This document shows positions 40,234 to 47,415 of a stretch of 64,000 bases of DNA, in pieces. Made by a program: the position numbers and the translations under genes. Under the pieces are notes generated by a model that was given only the letters and a program-made list of their open reading frames with translations, was not told the DNA's origin and did not search any database. Each line of letters begins with the position of its first letter. The stretch's first letter is position 1. This stretch comes from Mycobacterium sp. (lineage in GTDB: Bacteria > Actinomycetota > Actinomycetes > Mycobacteriales > Mycobacteriaceae): assembly GCF_004298145.1 (NCBI RefSeq), contig NZ_SCRH01000042.1, positions 62,001-126,000 of the forward strand, written 5' to 3'.

Positions 40234-40483
40234 ACGCTATGCCCACATCAACTACCGGACCGAGCGCGTTGGATTCATGATCATCAACCCGGCCGGCATC
40301 GCGCAAAACCGCACGTGGATCGACTCGGCGGACTTCTTCCCTTCGACACGGTGAGCGGCGAGATCTAGTTCGATTCAATCCCTTACGATGTGGACTATTT
40401 CCTCGCTGAGTTGGTCAGGCGCCGTTATTTGGAGGAGTGCATACGGCACTACTCCAATTAATAAGGGCCGCAGGTTCGAGTGA
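40234..40483 (+). pseudogene. Decayed 3' remnant of the metallophosphoesterase gene
   Basis: The segment translates in pieces as IINPAGIAQNRTWIDSADF, then EI-stop-FDSIPYDVDYFLAEL and ECIRHYSN, ending in RRFE and TGA. It matches the last 70-odd residues of the intact phosphoesterase at 36991 (VNPGSIGQNRKWIDAADY, FDSIPYDVDYFLTEL, ECIQYYTNKARKF). Two frameshifts (around 40335 and 40460) and one in-frame TAG break it. The upstream two thirds of the gene are missing. It lies just beyond the start of the acyltransferase gene and at the end of a GT2 gene. Confidence 0.88.
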
Positions 40484-40513
40484 CAGGGAAGGACGACGTG
40501 TCCGGCGCGGTAA

Positions 40514-41479
40514 CTAGCGCGATACACGCGTCAGCGTAGCCCGGAATCGTCTCGCCCGCCTGAACTCGCCAGCAGGCGCCGCCAGCAACGTCTTCAGGCG
40601 CGAAGATCGTTGAGGTCCAAACACCGTCACCTTGAGGAGCAGCCCCAGCCATGCGAGTAACCACCACGGCAGAGCAGCGGCCCGCACAGCGACGGTTGAT
40701 GCCGGATCCACGACCATCCACGTCAGAATGCGTAATTGGTCCAGCCAGTGTCGGTGTGCCTTGGTGATGTTCGCCGACTCCGTGCTGGCGGTGTGATGTC
40801 GCACCGAGAGTTCTTGTGGCACAAAGTCAACCGCTGACCGCAGCATGAGGCGCAACCAGAAATCCAAGTCGACGGTCTGATAGATGTCGTCGCGTAGGCC
40901 CCCCGCGTCCAGTGCCACCCGGCGCCGGAACATCACGCAGCTCGGTTCGCCGATCAGGTTGGCGCTCGCGCCCCACAGGGCCACGATCTGCAGGACCAAC
41001 GACGACCCGCGATTGTGTTCCCGAAGTTTCACAAAGTAGACGTGGAGTTTGCTCGGCGACCGTCGCCGCTCGCTCCAGGGGAGGTCGTCAGTCTGCACCC
41101 GCCGGGGCGCAAAGGCCAATCCGACGTCAGGATCGTCGAAACACCTGGCAAGCGTCTGCAGGGCTCCGGGGAGCAACCAATCGTCACCGTGCAGGAACTG
41201 GATGAGGTCGCCACGCGCGAGTTCCAAACACCTGTTGTGGTTTCCGTTCAGGCCCAGTCGAGACTCGTTGCGTATCAAGCGGTCCCCGGGGCGAAGCAAT
41301 GATCTGGCAGTAGCAGCGCCATCGTCGGTCGACTGATCATCGCCGATGACGATCTCGAACTCGACACCTTCCTGATCCAGGACGCTGCGTAGACAACGCT
41401 CGATGGTCGCGCTGTTGTTGTACATCGGGACGCACACCGAGATCAGCGGCTTGGCCGGCGTGTCGTCAGCGTGAGTCAC
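40514..41479 (-). CDS. Family 2 glycosyltransferase, paralogue A
   Basis: A 321-residue GT2 enzyme: LISVCVPMYNNSATIERCLR, IVIGDDQSTDDG, LIQFLHGDDWLLPG (DxD region) and VDLDFWLRLMLRSAV, with a hydrophobic C-terminal segment AALPWWLLAWLGLLL that may bind the membrane. GTG 41479 overlaps the stop of drrC by GTGA. It is a clear full-length paralogue of the gene at 48410, sharing GDLIQF-like, FAPRRVxTDD, KLREHNxGSSL and VPQELSVRxHTA. Transfers a sugar to the GPL oligosaccharide, probably at the cytoplasmic face. Confidence 0.88.
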   Translation of the reverse strand: MTHADDTPAKPLISVCVPMYNNSATIERCLRSVLDQEGVEFEIVIGDDQSTDDGAATARSLLRPGDRLIRNESRLGLNGNHNRCLELARGDLIQFLHGDDWLLPGALQTLARCFDDPDVGLAFAPRRVQTDDLPWSERRRSPSKLHVYFVKLREHNRGSSLVLQIVALWGASANLIGEPSCVMFRRRVALDAGGLRDDIYQTVDLDFWLRLMLRSAVDFVPQELSVRHHTASTESANITKAHRHWLDQLRILTWMVVDPASTVAVRAAALPWWLLAWLGLLLKVTVFGPQRSSRLKTLLAAPAGEFRRARRFRATLTRVSR

Positions 41480-42267
41480 GCGCTGGCTTCGGCGGCTAAT
41501 CGGTAGCCGCGTACCGAGATTGGAATGAACACGGCGAGCAGCACGGCCGCCCAGATCAAAGTGGCCGTGAGAGGCCATGTGATCGGGCCGCCGTGGGCTA
41601 GCGCTCGCATGGTCTCGATGGGCGGGGACATCGGTTGCATGCGGATCAATGGCTGAGCCCACTCCGGGAATAGCTTGATTGGAGTGGCGCCGGGATTGAT
41701 GAATGCCAGCGCGAAGGTGGCGCTCAGCAGCCAGGTCATCGCGGTGCGGCCGTTGTTGCGGATCGCCATCGCCATCACCAGAGCGGTAAACCCGGTCACG
41801 ACGATCGACGGGACCAGGATGAAGACCAAAGCTGCGGGCCAGCCCTGCGTGAAACGCAGCCCCATTGCCAGCCCGATGGCGGTGATCAGGATGGTGCCGA
41901 TGAACGCGCGCACGACTTCCGCGGTCACCCAACCGGTGATCGGGCTCGCCCGGCGTATCGGGAGCACCCACATCCGGCTCATCAGGCGCGACTCGCGGTC
42001 CATGGTGATGCCCACCGAGTTTCCCAGGGAGCCGAACAGCGCGGATAGCACCGCACACATGGGGACCACGCCGTACACGCTGTCCACACCGGTGACCCTG
42101 TGCACCTGCTCACCGAGCACAATTTTGTAGATGAAGAGCAGGAAGACGGGCAACAGCAGCGACCCCATCAGCACCGCTTGATCACGCCGCCATCGAAGCA
42201 GCAGTCGGCCGGCCTGCACCCAGCTCTGGGTCATCAGGGAACCCTGCGGTTCGAGGCGATGCGTCAC
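41476..42267 (-). CDS. drrC: ABC-2 type transporter permease (DrrC-like)
   Basis: A 263-residue permease with six hydrophobic segments and the ABC-2 signature area GVDSVYGVVPMCAVLSALFG, MDRESRLMSRMWVLPIRRASP and AMTWLLSATFALAFINPG. GTG 42267 was chosen because it overlaps the stop of drrB (TAGTGA); ATG 42234 is the alternative. With DrrA and DrrB it forms an exporter like those for daunorubicin and PDIM. In GPL loci a drrABC set is conserved and marks the right border of the serovar-specific region in MAC. Confidence 0.88.
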   Translation of the reverse strand: MTHRLEPQGSLMTQSWVQAGRLLLRWRRDQAVLMGSLLLPVFLLFIYKIVLGEQVHRVTGVDSVYGVVPMCAVLSALFGSLGNSVGITMDRESRLMSRMWVLPIRRASPITGWVTAEVVRAFIGTILITAIGLAMGLRFTQGWPAALVFILVPSIVVTGFTALVMAMAIRNNGRTAMTWLLSATFALAFINPGATPIKLFPEWAQPLIRMQPMSPPIETMRALAHGGPITWPLTATLIWAAVLLAVFIPISVRGYRLAAEASA

Positions 42268-43007
42268 TAGCCGCGCCTCTGCATGCGCAACGTGATCGCG
42301 CCGAAGACCAGCACCATGCCCAGACACCAGGCCAGGGTGGCCGCCAGATTACTGAGCAGCACCTGCCCAGTGGACAGGCCGCGCAGGGTTTCGGCGAATT
42401 GTGAAATCGGTTGGTTGCGGACGTATGGGCGTAACCAATCGGGAAAGGTCTTCTCGGGGGCGATTCCGGTGGACAGCATGAACAGCAGCAGCTGGGGGAC
42501 GAACAAGAAGTGGCTGGCCCCCTGGACACTCTTCGCGCTCGACCCGAGCGCGTCCGCGCCCAGAGTTACGGCCAGGCACAGCAGTAAGGAAATGAGCAGG
42601 AAGGCCGCCGCGTATCCAAATCCCCCGGTTATCCGGAAGCCGAAGGCATAGCCGGCAATCAGCGCCACCACCAGGGAGAGCACGCCGCGCATCAGGGTGG
42701 CCACCGTGCGGGCGGTTACTGTGGCCGCCGCAGCGACGGGCAGGGTCCGCATCCGCTCACCGATCCCATAGAGGTGGTCACGTGCCGCACGATCCGCAGT
42801 CATCAGCCCGACGAAGATCATCGATTGAGCGACCACCGCAGGTAGGAAATATTGCGTATAACTGACGGGCCCCGTGTCGATCAGGCCGTGCAGCGCCACG
42901 CTGAACCCCGCCAAATACGCTGCGGGGGAGAGAATTTCGAAGATCATCTCGCCGTCGCGTGCCGCGGATTTCAGCGAACGTTCGGTGAGGGCGGCCAGGG
43001 CACTCAT
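42267..43007 (-). CDS. drrB: ABC-2 type transporter permease (DrrB-like)
   Basis: A 246-residue permease with six predicted membrane segments, starting at ATG 43007 that overlaps the drrA stop by ATGA. Conserved stretches are QYFLPAVVAQSMIFVGLMTADRAARD-like, GIGERMRTLPVAA and a C-terminal LLSNLAATLAWCLGMVLVF. Partner of DrrC in a heterodimeric exporter. The three genes are packed without gaps, indicating a single transcript from drrA to the GT2 gene. Confidence 0.88.
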   Translation of the reverse strand: MSALAALTERSLKSAARDGEMIFEILSPAAYLAGFSVALHGLIDTGPVSYTQYFLPAVVAQSMIFVGLMTADRAARDHLYGIGERMRTLPVAAAATVTARTVATLMRGVLSLVVALIAGYAFGFRITGGFGYAAAFLLISLLLCLAVTLGADALGSSAKSVQGASHFLFVPQLLLFMLSTGIAPEKTFPDWLRPYVRNQPISQFAETLRGLSTGQVLLSNLAATLAWCLGMVLVFGAITLRMQRRG

Positions 43008-43951
43008 GACCGGGCGACGGTCCGTTCGGTCAGATGCAGGAACGCTTCGTCGAGCGAGGGCTTGCGCAGCGAGATGTCGGCGAGTTCGAGGCCTAGTGCG
43101 TCGACCCGGCGGAATACGTCGACCAGCGTGGCCACGCCGTTCGGGGCGAACACCGACACCGAACTCGTGTCGGTGTCGATATCCACCCCGTCGAGTCCGG
43201 TCAGCGCGCCCACGACCCGGGGCAGATCGGCGGGATTTGTCGGGGTCACCTGGCAGTAGCTGGTACCCACCGCGCGCTTGAGCTCCTCGGCGGTGCCGCT
43301 GGCGATCACCTGCCCGTGGTCGATGACGACGATCGAGTCGCTCAGCACGTCGGCCTCTTCGAGGTACTGCGTCGTCAGCAGCACGGTGATGCCCTGCAGG
43401 GTCAACGCACTCACCAGGGCCCACACGTCGCGGCGGCTACGTGGGTCCAGCCCCGTGGTCGGCTCGTCGAGAAAGAGCACCCTCGGGGGCACCACCAGGG
43501 CGCTGGCGAGGTCCACGCGCCGAAACATGCCTCCGGAATAGGTGGAGAGCCGCCGGTCGGCGGCCGCAACGAGGTCGAACTGTTCGAGCAGTTCGTCGGC
43601 GCGGGCTTTCGCCCGCCGGCGGTTCAATCCGCGCAGCCTGCCGAACAACACCAGGTTTTCCCGGCCCGTGAGCATGGGATCCATGCCGGTGAACTGTCCG
43701 GCCATCCCGATGCTGGCCCGGACCTCTGCGGCCTGGCGGGCGATGTCGTGGCCGGCCACCCTGGCGCTGCCCGAAGTCGGGCGGATCAGCGTGGACAGGA
43801 TATTGATCGTGGTGGTTTTGCCGGCGCCATTCTGGCCGAGTAGCCCGCACACCGTCCCGGCCGGAACCGAGAAGTCCACGCCGGCCAGCGCGGGCGTGTT
43901 CCCCCCGAATGTCTTTGTGAGGCCTTCGACCTCGATCGCCAGTGCGCTCAC
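43004..43951 (-). CDS. drrA: ABC transporter ATP-binding protein (DrrA-like)
   Basis: A 315-residue ATPase. Walker A LLGQNGAGKTTTIN (about residue 36), Q-loop GMAGQFTGMDPMLTGREN, signature STYSGGMFRRVDLA (slight variant of LSGGQ), Walker B VLFLDEPTTGLD and the switch His in LLTTQYLEEAD area. A C-terminal domain of about 90 residues matches the DrrA-type extension. GTG 43951 starts the operon. Supplies energy for export of a GPL precursor or related lipid (inference from family and locus). Confidence 0.93.
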   Translation of the reverse strand: MSALAIEVEGLTKTFGGNTPALAGVDFSVPAGTVCGLLGQNGAGKTTTINILSTLIRPTSGSARVAGHDIARQAAEVRASIGMAGQFTGMDPMLTGRENLVLFGRLRGLNRRRAKARADELLEQFDLVAAADRRLSTYSGGMFRRVDLASALVVPPRVLFLDEPTTGLDPRSRRDVWALVSALTLQGITVLLTTQYLEEADVLSDSIVVIDHGQVIASGTAEELKRAVGTSYCQVTPTNPADLPRVVGALTGLDGVDIDTDTSSVSVFAPNGVATLVDVFRRVDALGLELADISLRKPSLDEAFLHLTERTVARS

Positions 43952-44017
43952 ACTTGGGAGTATTTCATGGTGGGTACCGGCATGTTGCGGGTATAGGTCG
44001 ATAGCGATATGGGCCGG

Positions 44018-44212
44018 TTACGACTCCGTGACCGACGATGTGCCTGCAGGCGGGTCCTCCGGGCCCGGCTCAGGCACCGTCTGCTCGGCGGCGTGGCGTC
44101 TGGCGCGGACACGGTGAGCCTTCTGTCGGCATGCCCCGCAGCAATATCGCGCGTCGGAGCGGCCGAAAAACGCTCTACCGCATTGCCGACACCACAATAG
44201 ACCGGCCCCCAT
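44018..44212 (-). CDS. Small zinc-ribbon protein
   Basis: A 64-residue protein with CRQCGRAFFGRSDARYCCGACRQ-type cysteines (CxxC near residue 8 and CxxxC near 24) followed by a basic stretch KAHRVRARRH. This is the pattern of short actinobacterial zinc-finger proteins thought to bind nucleic acid. The stop is 66 bases upstream of drrA, so it could be co-transcribed with drrABC as the first gene. It could act as a local regulator, but nothing in the sequence proves it. Confidence 0.6.
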   Translation of the reverse strand: MGAGLLWCRQCGRAFFGRSDARYCCGACRQKAHRVRARRHAAEQTVPEPGPEDPPAGTSSVTES

Positions 44213-44324
44213 GACAAAACGTTACAGCTATTCGTAACGACCAGCAACATGTGGTGACTTTGCTAAATACGGGTATACAGTAGCTGTGACCTCGGGACGG
44301 GTGCCATTGATTATTGACCAAAAA

Positions 44325-44393
44325 GATATTTAGCAAACGTCAATTATGGTATTTGGCAAACGTCTAATTACCGTATTAAACAAATGTCAATTA
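44325..44393. repeat. Three imperfect ~23-bp tandem direct repeats in a promoter region
   Basis: Three copies of a unit resembling TATTTRGCAAACGTCAATTA start at 44327, 44350 and 44374, at 23- and 24-base spacing, in an AT-rich stretch upstream of the first FdtA-like gene. Unit one reads TATTTAGCAAACGTCAATTA, unit two has one inserted T and unit three is more degraded (TATTAAACAAATGTCAATTA). Spacing near two helical turns suggests binding sites for a cooperative regulator. The repeats end 24 bases before the coding start. Confidence 0.75.
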
Positions 44394-44417
44394 TGTCAAA
44401 GCTGAGGGGGATGCCGA

Positions 44418-44903
44418 GTGTCGCTTAACGGTGATGTCGCAGCCCCTGTAGACGGACCCGGGGACCTCACTTTGGAGGTCCGACCGGCTGCCTGCGAGGC
44501 CAGGGCGGTGGCTTTGATCGATCTGCCCAAAGTGCACGACCCCCGAGGAAACCTGACCTTCATCGAGGCGGGCCAGCACGTGTCCTTCGACATACAACGG
44601 GCCTTTTGGATCTATGACGTCCCAGGCGGCGCGGTGCGGGGCGGTCATGCCTACCGTACGACTCAGGAATTCATCATGGCACTGTCGGGGAGCTTCGATG
44701 TCATGGTGGACGATGGTTCGCATCGCGTTCACTACACGTTGAATCGTTCGTACCACGCTCTCTGGGTGCCCCATCTTCTCTGGCGGGAAATGGTGAATTT
44801 TTCGACGAATTCGGTGGCGCTTGTGCTGGCTTCCAGCCCGTTTGAACCTGACGACTACGTGTATCATTATCGTGATTTTTTGAGCCTCAGAAAATATACG
44901 TAG
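44418..44903 (+). CDS. FdtA/QdtA-like cupin (sugar 3,4-ketoisomerase family), copy 1
   Basis: A 161-residue WxcM/FdtA-type cupin starting at GTG 44418 behind GAGGGGG. Family blocks: LPKVHDPRGNLTFIEAGQ, FDIQRAFWIYDVPGGAVRGG, SGSFDVMVDDG and LWREMVNFS. FdtA converts dTDP-4-keto-6-deoxyglucose to the 3-keto sugar. The usual HAH pair (His49/His51 in the characterised FdtA, as I recall) reads HAY here, so one catalytic His is replaced by Tyr. This copy may be altered in specificity or act as a partner of copy 2. Confidence 0.82.
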   Translation: MSLNGDVAAPVDGPGDLTLEVRPAACEARAVALIDLPKVHDPRGNLTFIEAGQHVSFDIQRAFWIYDVPGGAVRGGHAYRTTQEFIMALSGSFDVMVDDGSHRVHYTLNRSYHALWVPHLLWREMVNFSTNSVALVLASSPFEPDDYVYHYRDFLSLRKYT

Positions 44904-44906
44904 TTA

Positions 44907-45341
44907 ATGAGCCGTCTCGACGAATGCACGCTGACCAAGCTCAAAAGGATGGAGGGCCCTAACGGCAGCCTCTCTCCGCTCTATAGCGGGGTTGACATTC
45001 CTTTCAACATAAAGAGGGCCTACTACCTGTATGACATTCCAGGGGGAGCCGAGCGTGGTGGACATGCACATCGAAGGCTGCAGCAATTCGTAGTGGCGGC
45101 CTCTGGATCCTTCGCGATCACACTCGACGATGGGGTAGGTCGACGCAAAATCTCGCTCGATCGTTCTTACTACGGGCTGTACCTGCCGAGCATGATTTGG
45201 CGGGAAATCACCGACTTCTGCAGCGGGGCTATATGTTTGGTCTTCGCCTCGTCGCCGTACGACGAGGCCGACTACATCCGGGACTATCAAGAATTCCTGG
45301 ACGCCGTCCGCGGCTCAGCCGATGAGTGCGACGATGCCTAA
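44907..45341 (+). CDS. FdtA/QdtA-like sugar 3,4-ketoisomerase, copy 2
   Basis: A 144-residue cupin beginning three bases after copy 1. It keeps EGPNGSLSPLY in place of the DPRGNLTF block, FNIKRAYYLYDIPGGAERGG, the intact HAH pair (GGHAHRR), SGSFAITLDDG and the WREITDF block. Expected reaction: isomerisation of dTDP-6-deoxy-4-ketohexose to the 3-keto form, the step before 3-amination. Together with the aminotransferase at 45528 it predicts a 3-amino-3,6-dideoxyhexose. Confidence 0.85.
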   Translation: MSRLDECTLTKLKRMEGPNGSLSPLYSGVDIPFNIKRAYYLYDIPGGAERGGHAHRRLQQFVVAASGSFAITLDDGVGRRKISLDRSYYGLYLPSMIWREITDFCSGAICLVFASSPYDEADYIRDYQEFLDAVRGSADECDDA

Positions 45342-45527
45342 CCGAAGCATCATCCGGCTGCCGGACAATCGCCGCGACAAGCAGCAATCACGGTCTCGGA
45401 TTGTCACCTCGGGGGCCTGCGTTTTCGGCGGCCACGGTAAGGAGTCGAGCCCCCGCCACTGCATGCCGAGCTCAGCCAAACTGAAGAAGAACTCGGAAGG
45501 AAATGAATTCGGGCGTGGAGTCGGATA

Positions 45528-46655
45528 TTGACCGACGCCCTCGTCACGGTTCCATTTCTGGATATTCGTGCGGCTACCCAAGAACTCCAAGGCCCGCTTA
45601 TGCAGGCCATCGCGCGAGTCGTCCGTGGCGGCCGCTATGTACTCGGGGAAGAGACAGCCGCATTCGAGCGTGAATTTGCTGCCTTCGTCGGCGCCGCGCA
45701 TGCGGTCGGAGTCGGTAGCGGTCTGGACGCCATCGCCCTTGCGCTGCAGTCACTCGGGATAGGTCCCGGCGACGAGGTCATTGTCCCGACGAATACCTTC
45801 ATCGCAACCTGGATGGCGGTAGCGCGCACGGGCGCTCACCCCGTCGGGGTGGAACCGATTGGTGGTCAGTGGACCCTCGATCCCGCTCGGGTAGAGGAAG
45901 CAATCACTCCGCGAACGTGTGCCCTTGTTCCCGTGCACCTGTTCGGGCAACCCGCAGATCTCGCCGAGCTTCTGGCGGTCGCGAGAAAGCACGGCCTGGC
46001 GGTCGTGGAAGATGCCGCTCAGGCCCACGGGGCGTGCTATCAGGGCCGGCGCATCGGAGCCCACGGAGCCGCCGTGGCATGGAGTTTCTATCCAGGAAAA
46101 AACTTGGGAGCCCTCGGCGATGGGGGCGCTGTGACCACCGACGATCCGCACATCGCCGCGCGCGTGCGGTCGCTCCGCAACTACGGGAGCAGCCGCAAGT
46201 ACATGCACGACTTCCTCGGGACAAACTCGCGACTCGATGAGATCCAATCGGCGGTCCTGCATCAGAAATTGCAGTATCTCGACGCATGGAACGCTCGGCG
46301 GCGAGTGGTCGCACAGCGCTACACCCAGGAGCTCGCCGACATCCGGGGACTGACATTGCCTCGTGAAGCGTCCGATCGTGAACATGTGTGGCACCTGTAC
46401 GTGGTCGACCATGACTCGCGCGATGAACTACAGAAGCACCTTTCCGCCAAGGGAATCCAAACACTGGTGCACTACCCGGTCCCGCCGCACTTGTCGGGCG
46501 CGTTTGCCTCTCTCGGCCTTCGCGAGGGTGCATTCCCCGTCACTGAACGGGCCGCGTGTACTCATCTGAGCCTGCCCATAGGTCCGCATTTGTCCCCGGA
46601 CGACGTCAAGCGAGTCGTCGATGCCTGCCGCTCGTTCATTCCGTCGCACCGCTGA
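45528..46655 (+). CDS. DegT/DnrJ/EryC1-type PLP sugar aminotransferase (b), FdtB/QdtB-like
   Basis: A 375-residue aminotransferase: VPFLDIRAATQELQGPL, VGVGSGLDAIALAL, IVPTNTFIATWMAV, VEDAAQAHGACYQGRR and the PLP-lysine block SFYPGKNLGALGDGG (Lys near residue 190). The pattern fits 3-keto-sugar aminotransferases (FdtB, QdtB, TylB). TTG 45528 is the first start; GTG 45543 is an alternative. Pairs with the FdtA-like genes just upstream. The 3' end overlaps the convergent methyltransferase by 20 bases. Confidence 0.88.
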   Translation: MTDALVTVPFLDIRAATQELQGPLMQAIARVVRGGRYVLGEETAAFEREFAAFVGAAHAVGVGSGLDAIALALQSLGIGPGDEVIVPTNTFIATWMAVARTGAHPVGVEPIGGQWTLDPARVEEAITPRTCALVPVHLFGQPADLAELLAVARKHGLAVVEDAAQAHGACYQGRRIGAHGAAVAWSFYPGKNLGALGDGGAVTTDDPHIAARVRSLRNYGSSRKYMHDFLGTNSRLDEIQSAVLHQKLQYLDAWNARRRVVAQRYTQELADIRGLTLPREASDREHVWHLYVVDHDSRDELQKHLSAKGIQTLVHYPVPPHLSGAFASLGLREGAFPVTERAACTHLSLPIGPHLSPDDVKRVVDACRSFIPSHR

Positions 46656-47415
46656 GTTCCCCGATGCCGGCCGACAGCCACCCCGGCCTTGCATTGATAT
46701 AAATCTCGGAACCGAACCCGGGCATGCGCTCACTCAAGCGAAAGAGTCCCTCCAAGTGAGCTTCGGTGAGCAAGCCGGTATCGCACAGCTCCTGCATCTG
46801 CGCGTGGGTAAAGGGCTTGATGAAGTAGCTACCGGTGGATTCGACGTGGAAGCCTTCCTGTCGGAGTAGTTCGGCAAGGCTCTCAAGGTCGAAGGTCGAG
46901 CGCTGCTGCATCTGCTTCTGTGTGGAGGACAGTTCGAATGGGCTGTCGATCAGGCCCATCTCGACCGCGAGCAGGCGATGTAACGATCGCGCGTTGGGTA
47001 CGTTGACGTGCACCACGCTGCCGGCGTGGCAGTGGGGGCGTAGCGCTTGCAGCAACTCTTGCGGTTCGTCGACTTCGTGCAGCACGCCGCTCAGCACGAT
47101 GAAATCAAAACCGCCCGGCCGCAGCTCGCCGGGCACCTGCTCCAGAAAGCCCTCCACCACCACAACTTCTTCACGAGTCTCCGCCAATGCGCGTGCGAGA
47201 CAGGAGAATTCGGGAGAAGGCTCTACCACTGCGGCGAAAATCGACGGGTCGAGATCGATGAACAGCGGCCGCAGACCACAGCCCACTTCCAGTAGCGATG
47301 CTGGTTGGAATGCGGCAACTTGTTGCAGCACCACGCGCCGGCGATAGTCGGATTGGATCGCCTCGAATGGCAGTGTGCGGTACGCGCGGCTGTATGAGTG
47401 GATGTCACGGCTCAA
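46636..47415 (-). CDS. Class I SAM-dependent methyltransferase
   Basis: A 259-residue enzyme with motif I SLLEVGCGLRPLFID, an acidic VVEPSPEF, DFIVLSGVLHEVDEP (motif IV) and VVHVNVPNARSLHRL. Composition and C-terminal ERMPGFGSEIYINAR match methyltransferases common in polysaccharide loci. TTG 47415 overlaps the stop of the upstream acyltransferase gene by 11 bases. Probably O- or N-methylates a sugar of the variable chain (inference). Confidence 0.8.
   Translation of the reverse strand: MSRDIHSYSRAYRTLPFEAIQSDYRRRVVLQQVAAFQPASLLEVGCGLRPLFIDLDPSIFAAVVEPSPEFSCLARALAETREEVVVVEGFLEQVPGELRPGGFDFIVLSGVLHEVDEPQELLQALRPHCHAGSVVHVNVPNARSLHRLLAVEMGLIDSPFELSSTQKQMQQRSTFDLESLAELLRQEGFHVESTGSYFIKPFTHAQMQELCDTGLLTEAHLEGLFRLSERMPGFGSEIYINARPGWLSAGIGELSGATE

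Noticed and set aside
45322..45531. 69-codon open frame between the second FdtA-like gene and the aminotransferase
   Set aside because: It overlaps both neighbours, has no ribosome binding site I can see and no recognisable motif. A leader peptide is possible but unsupported.
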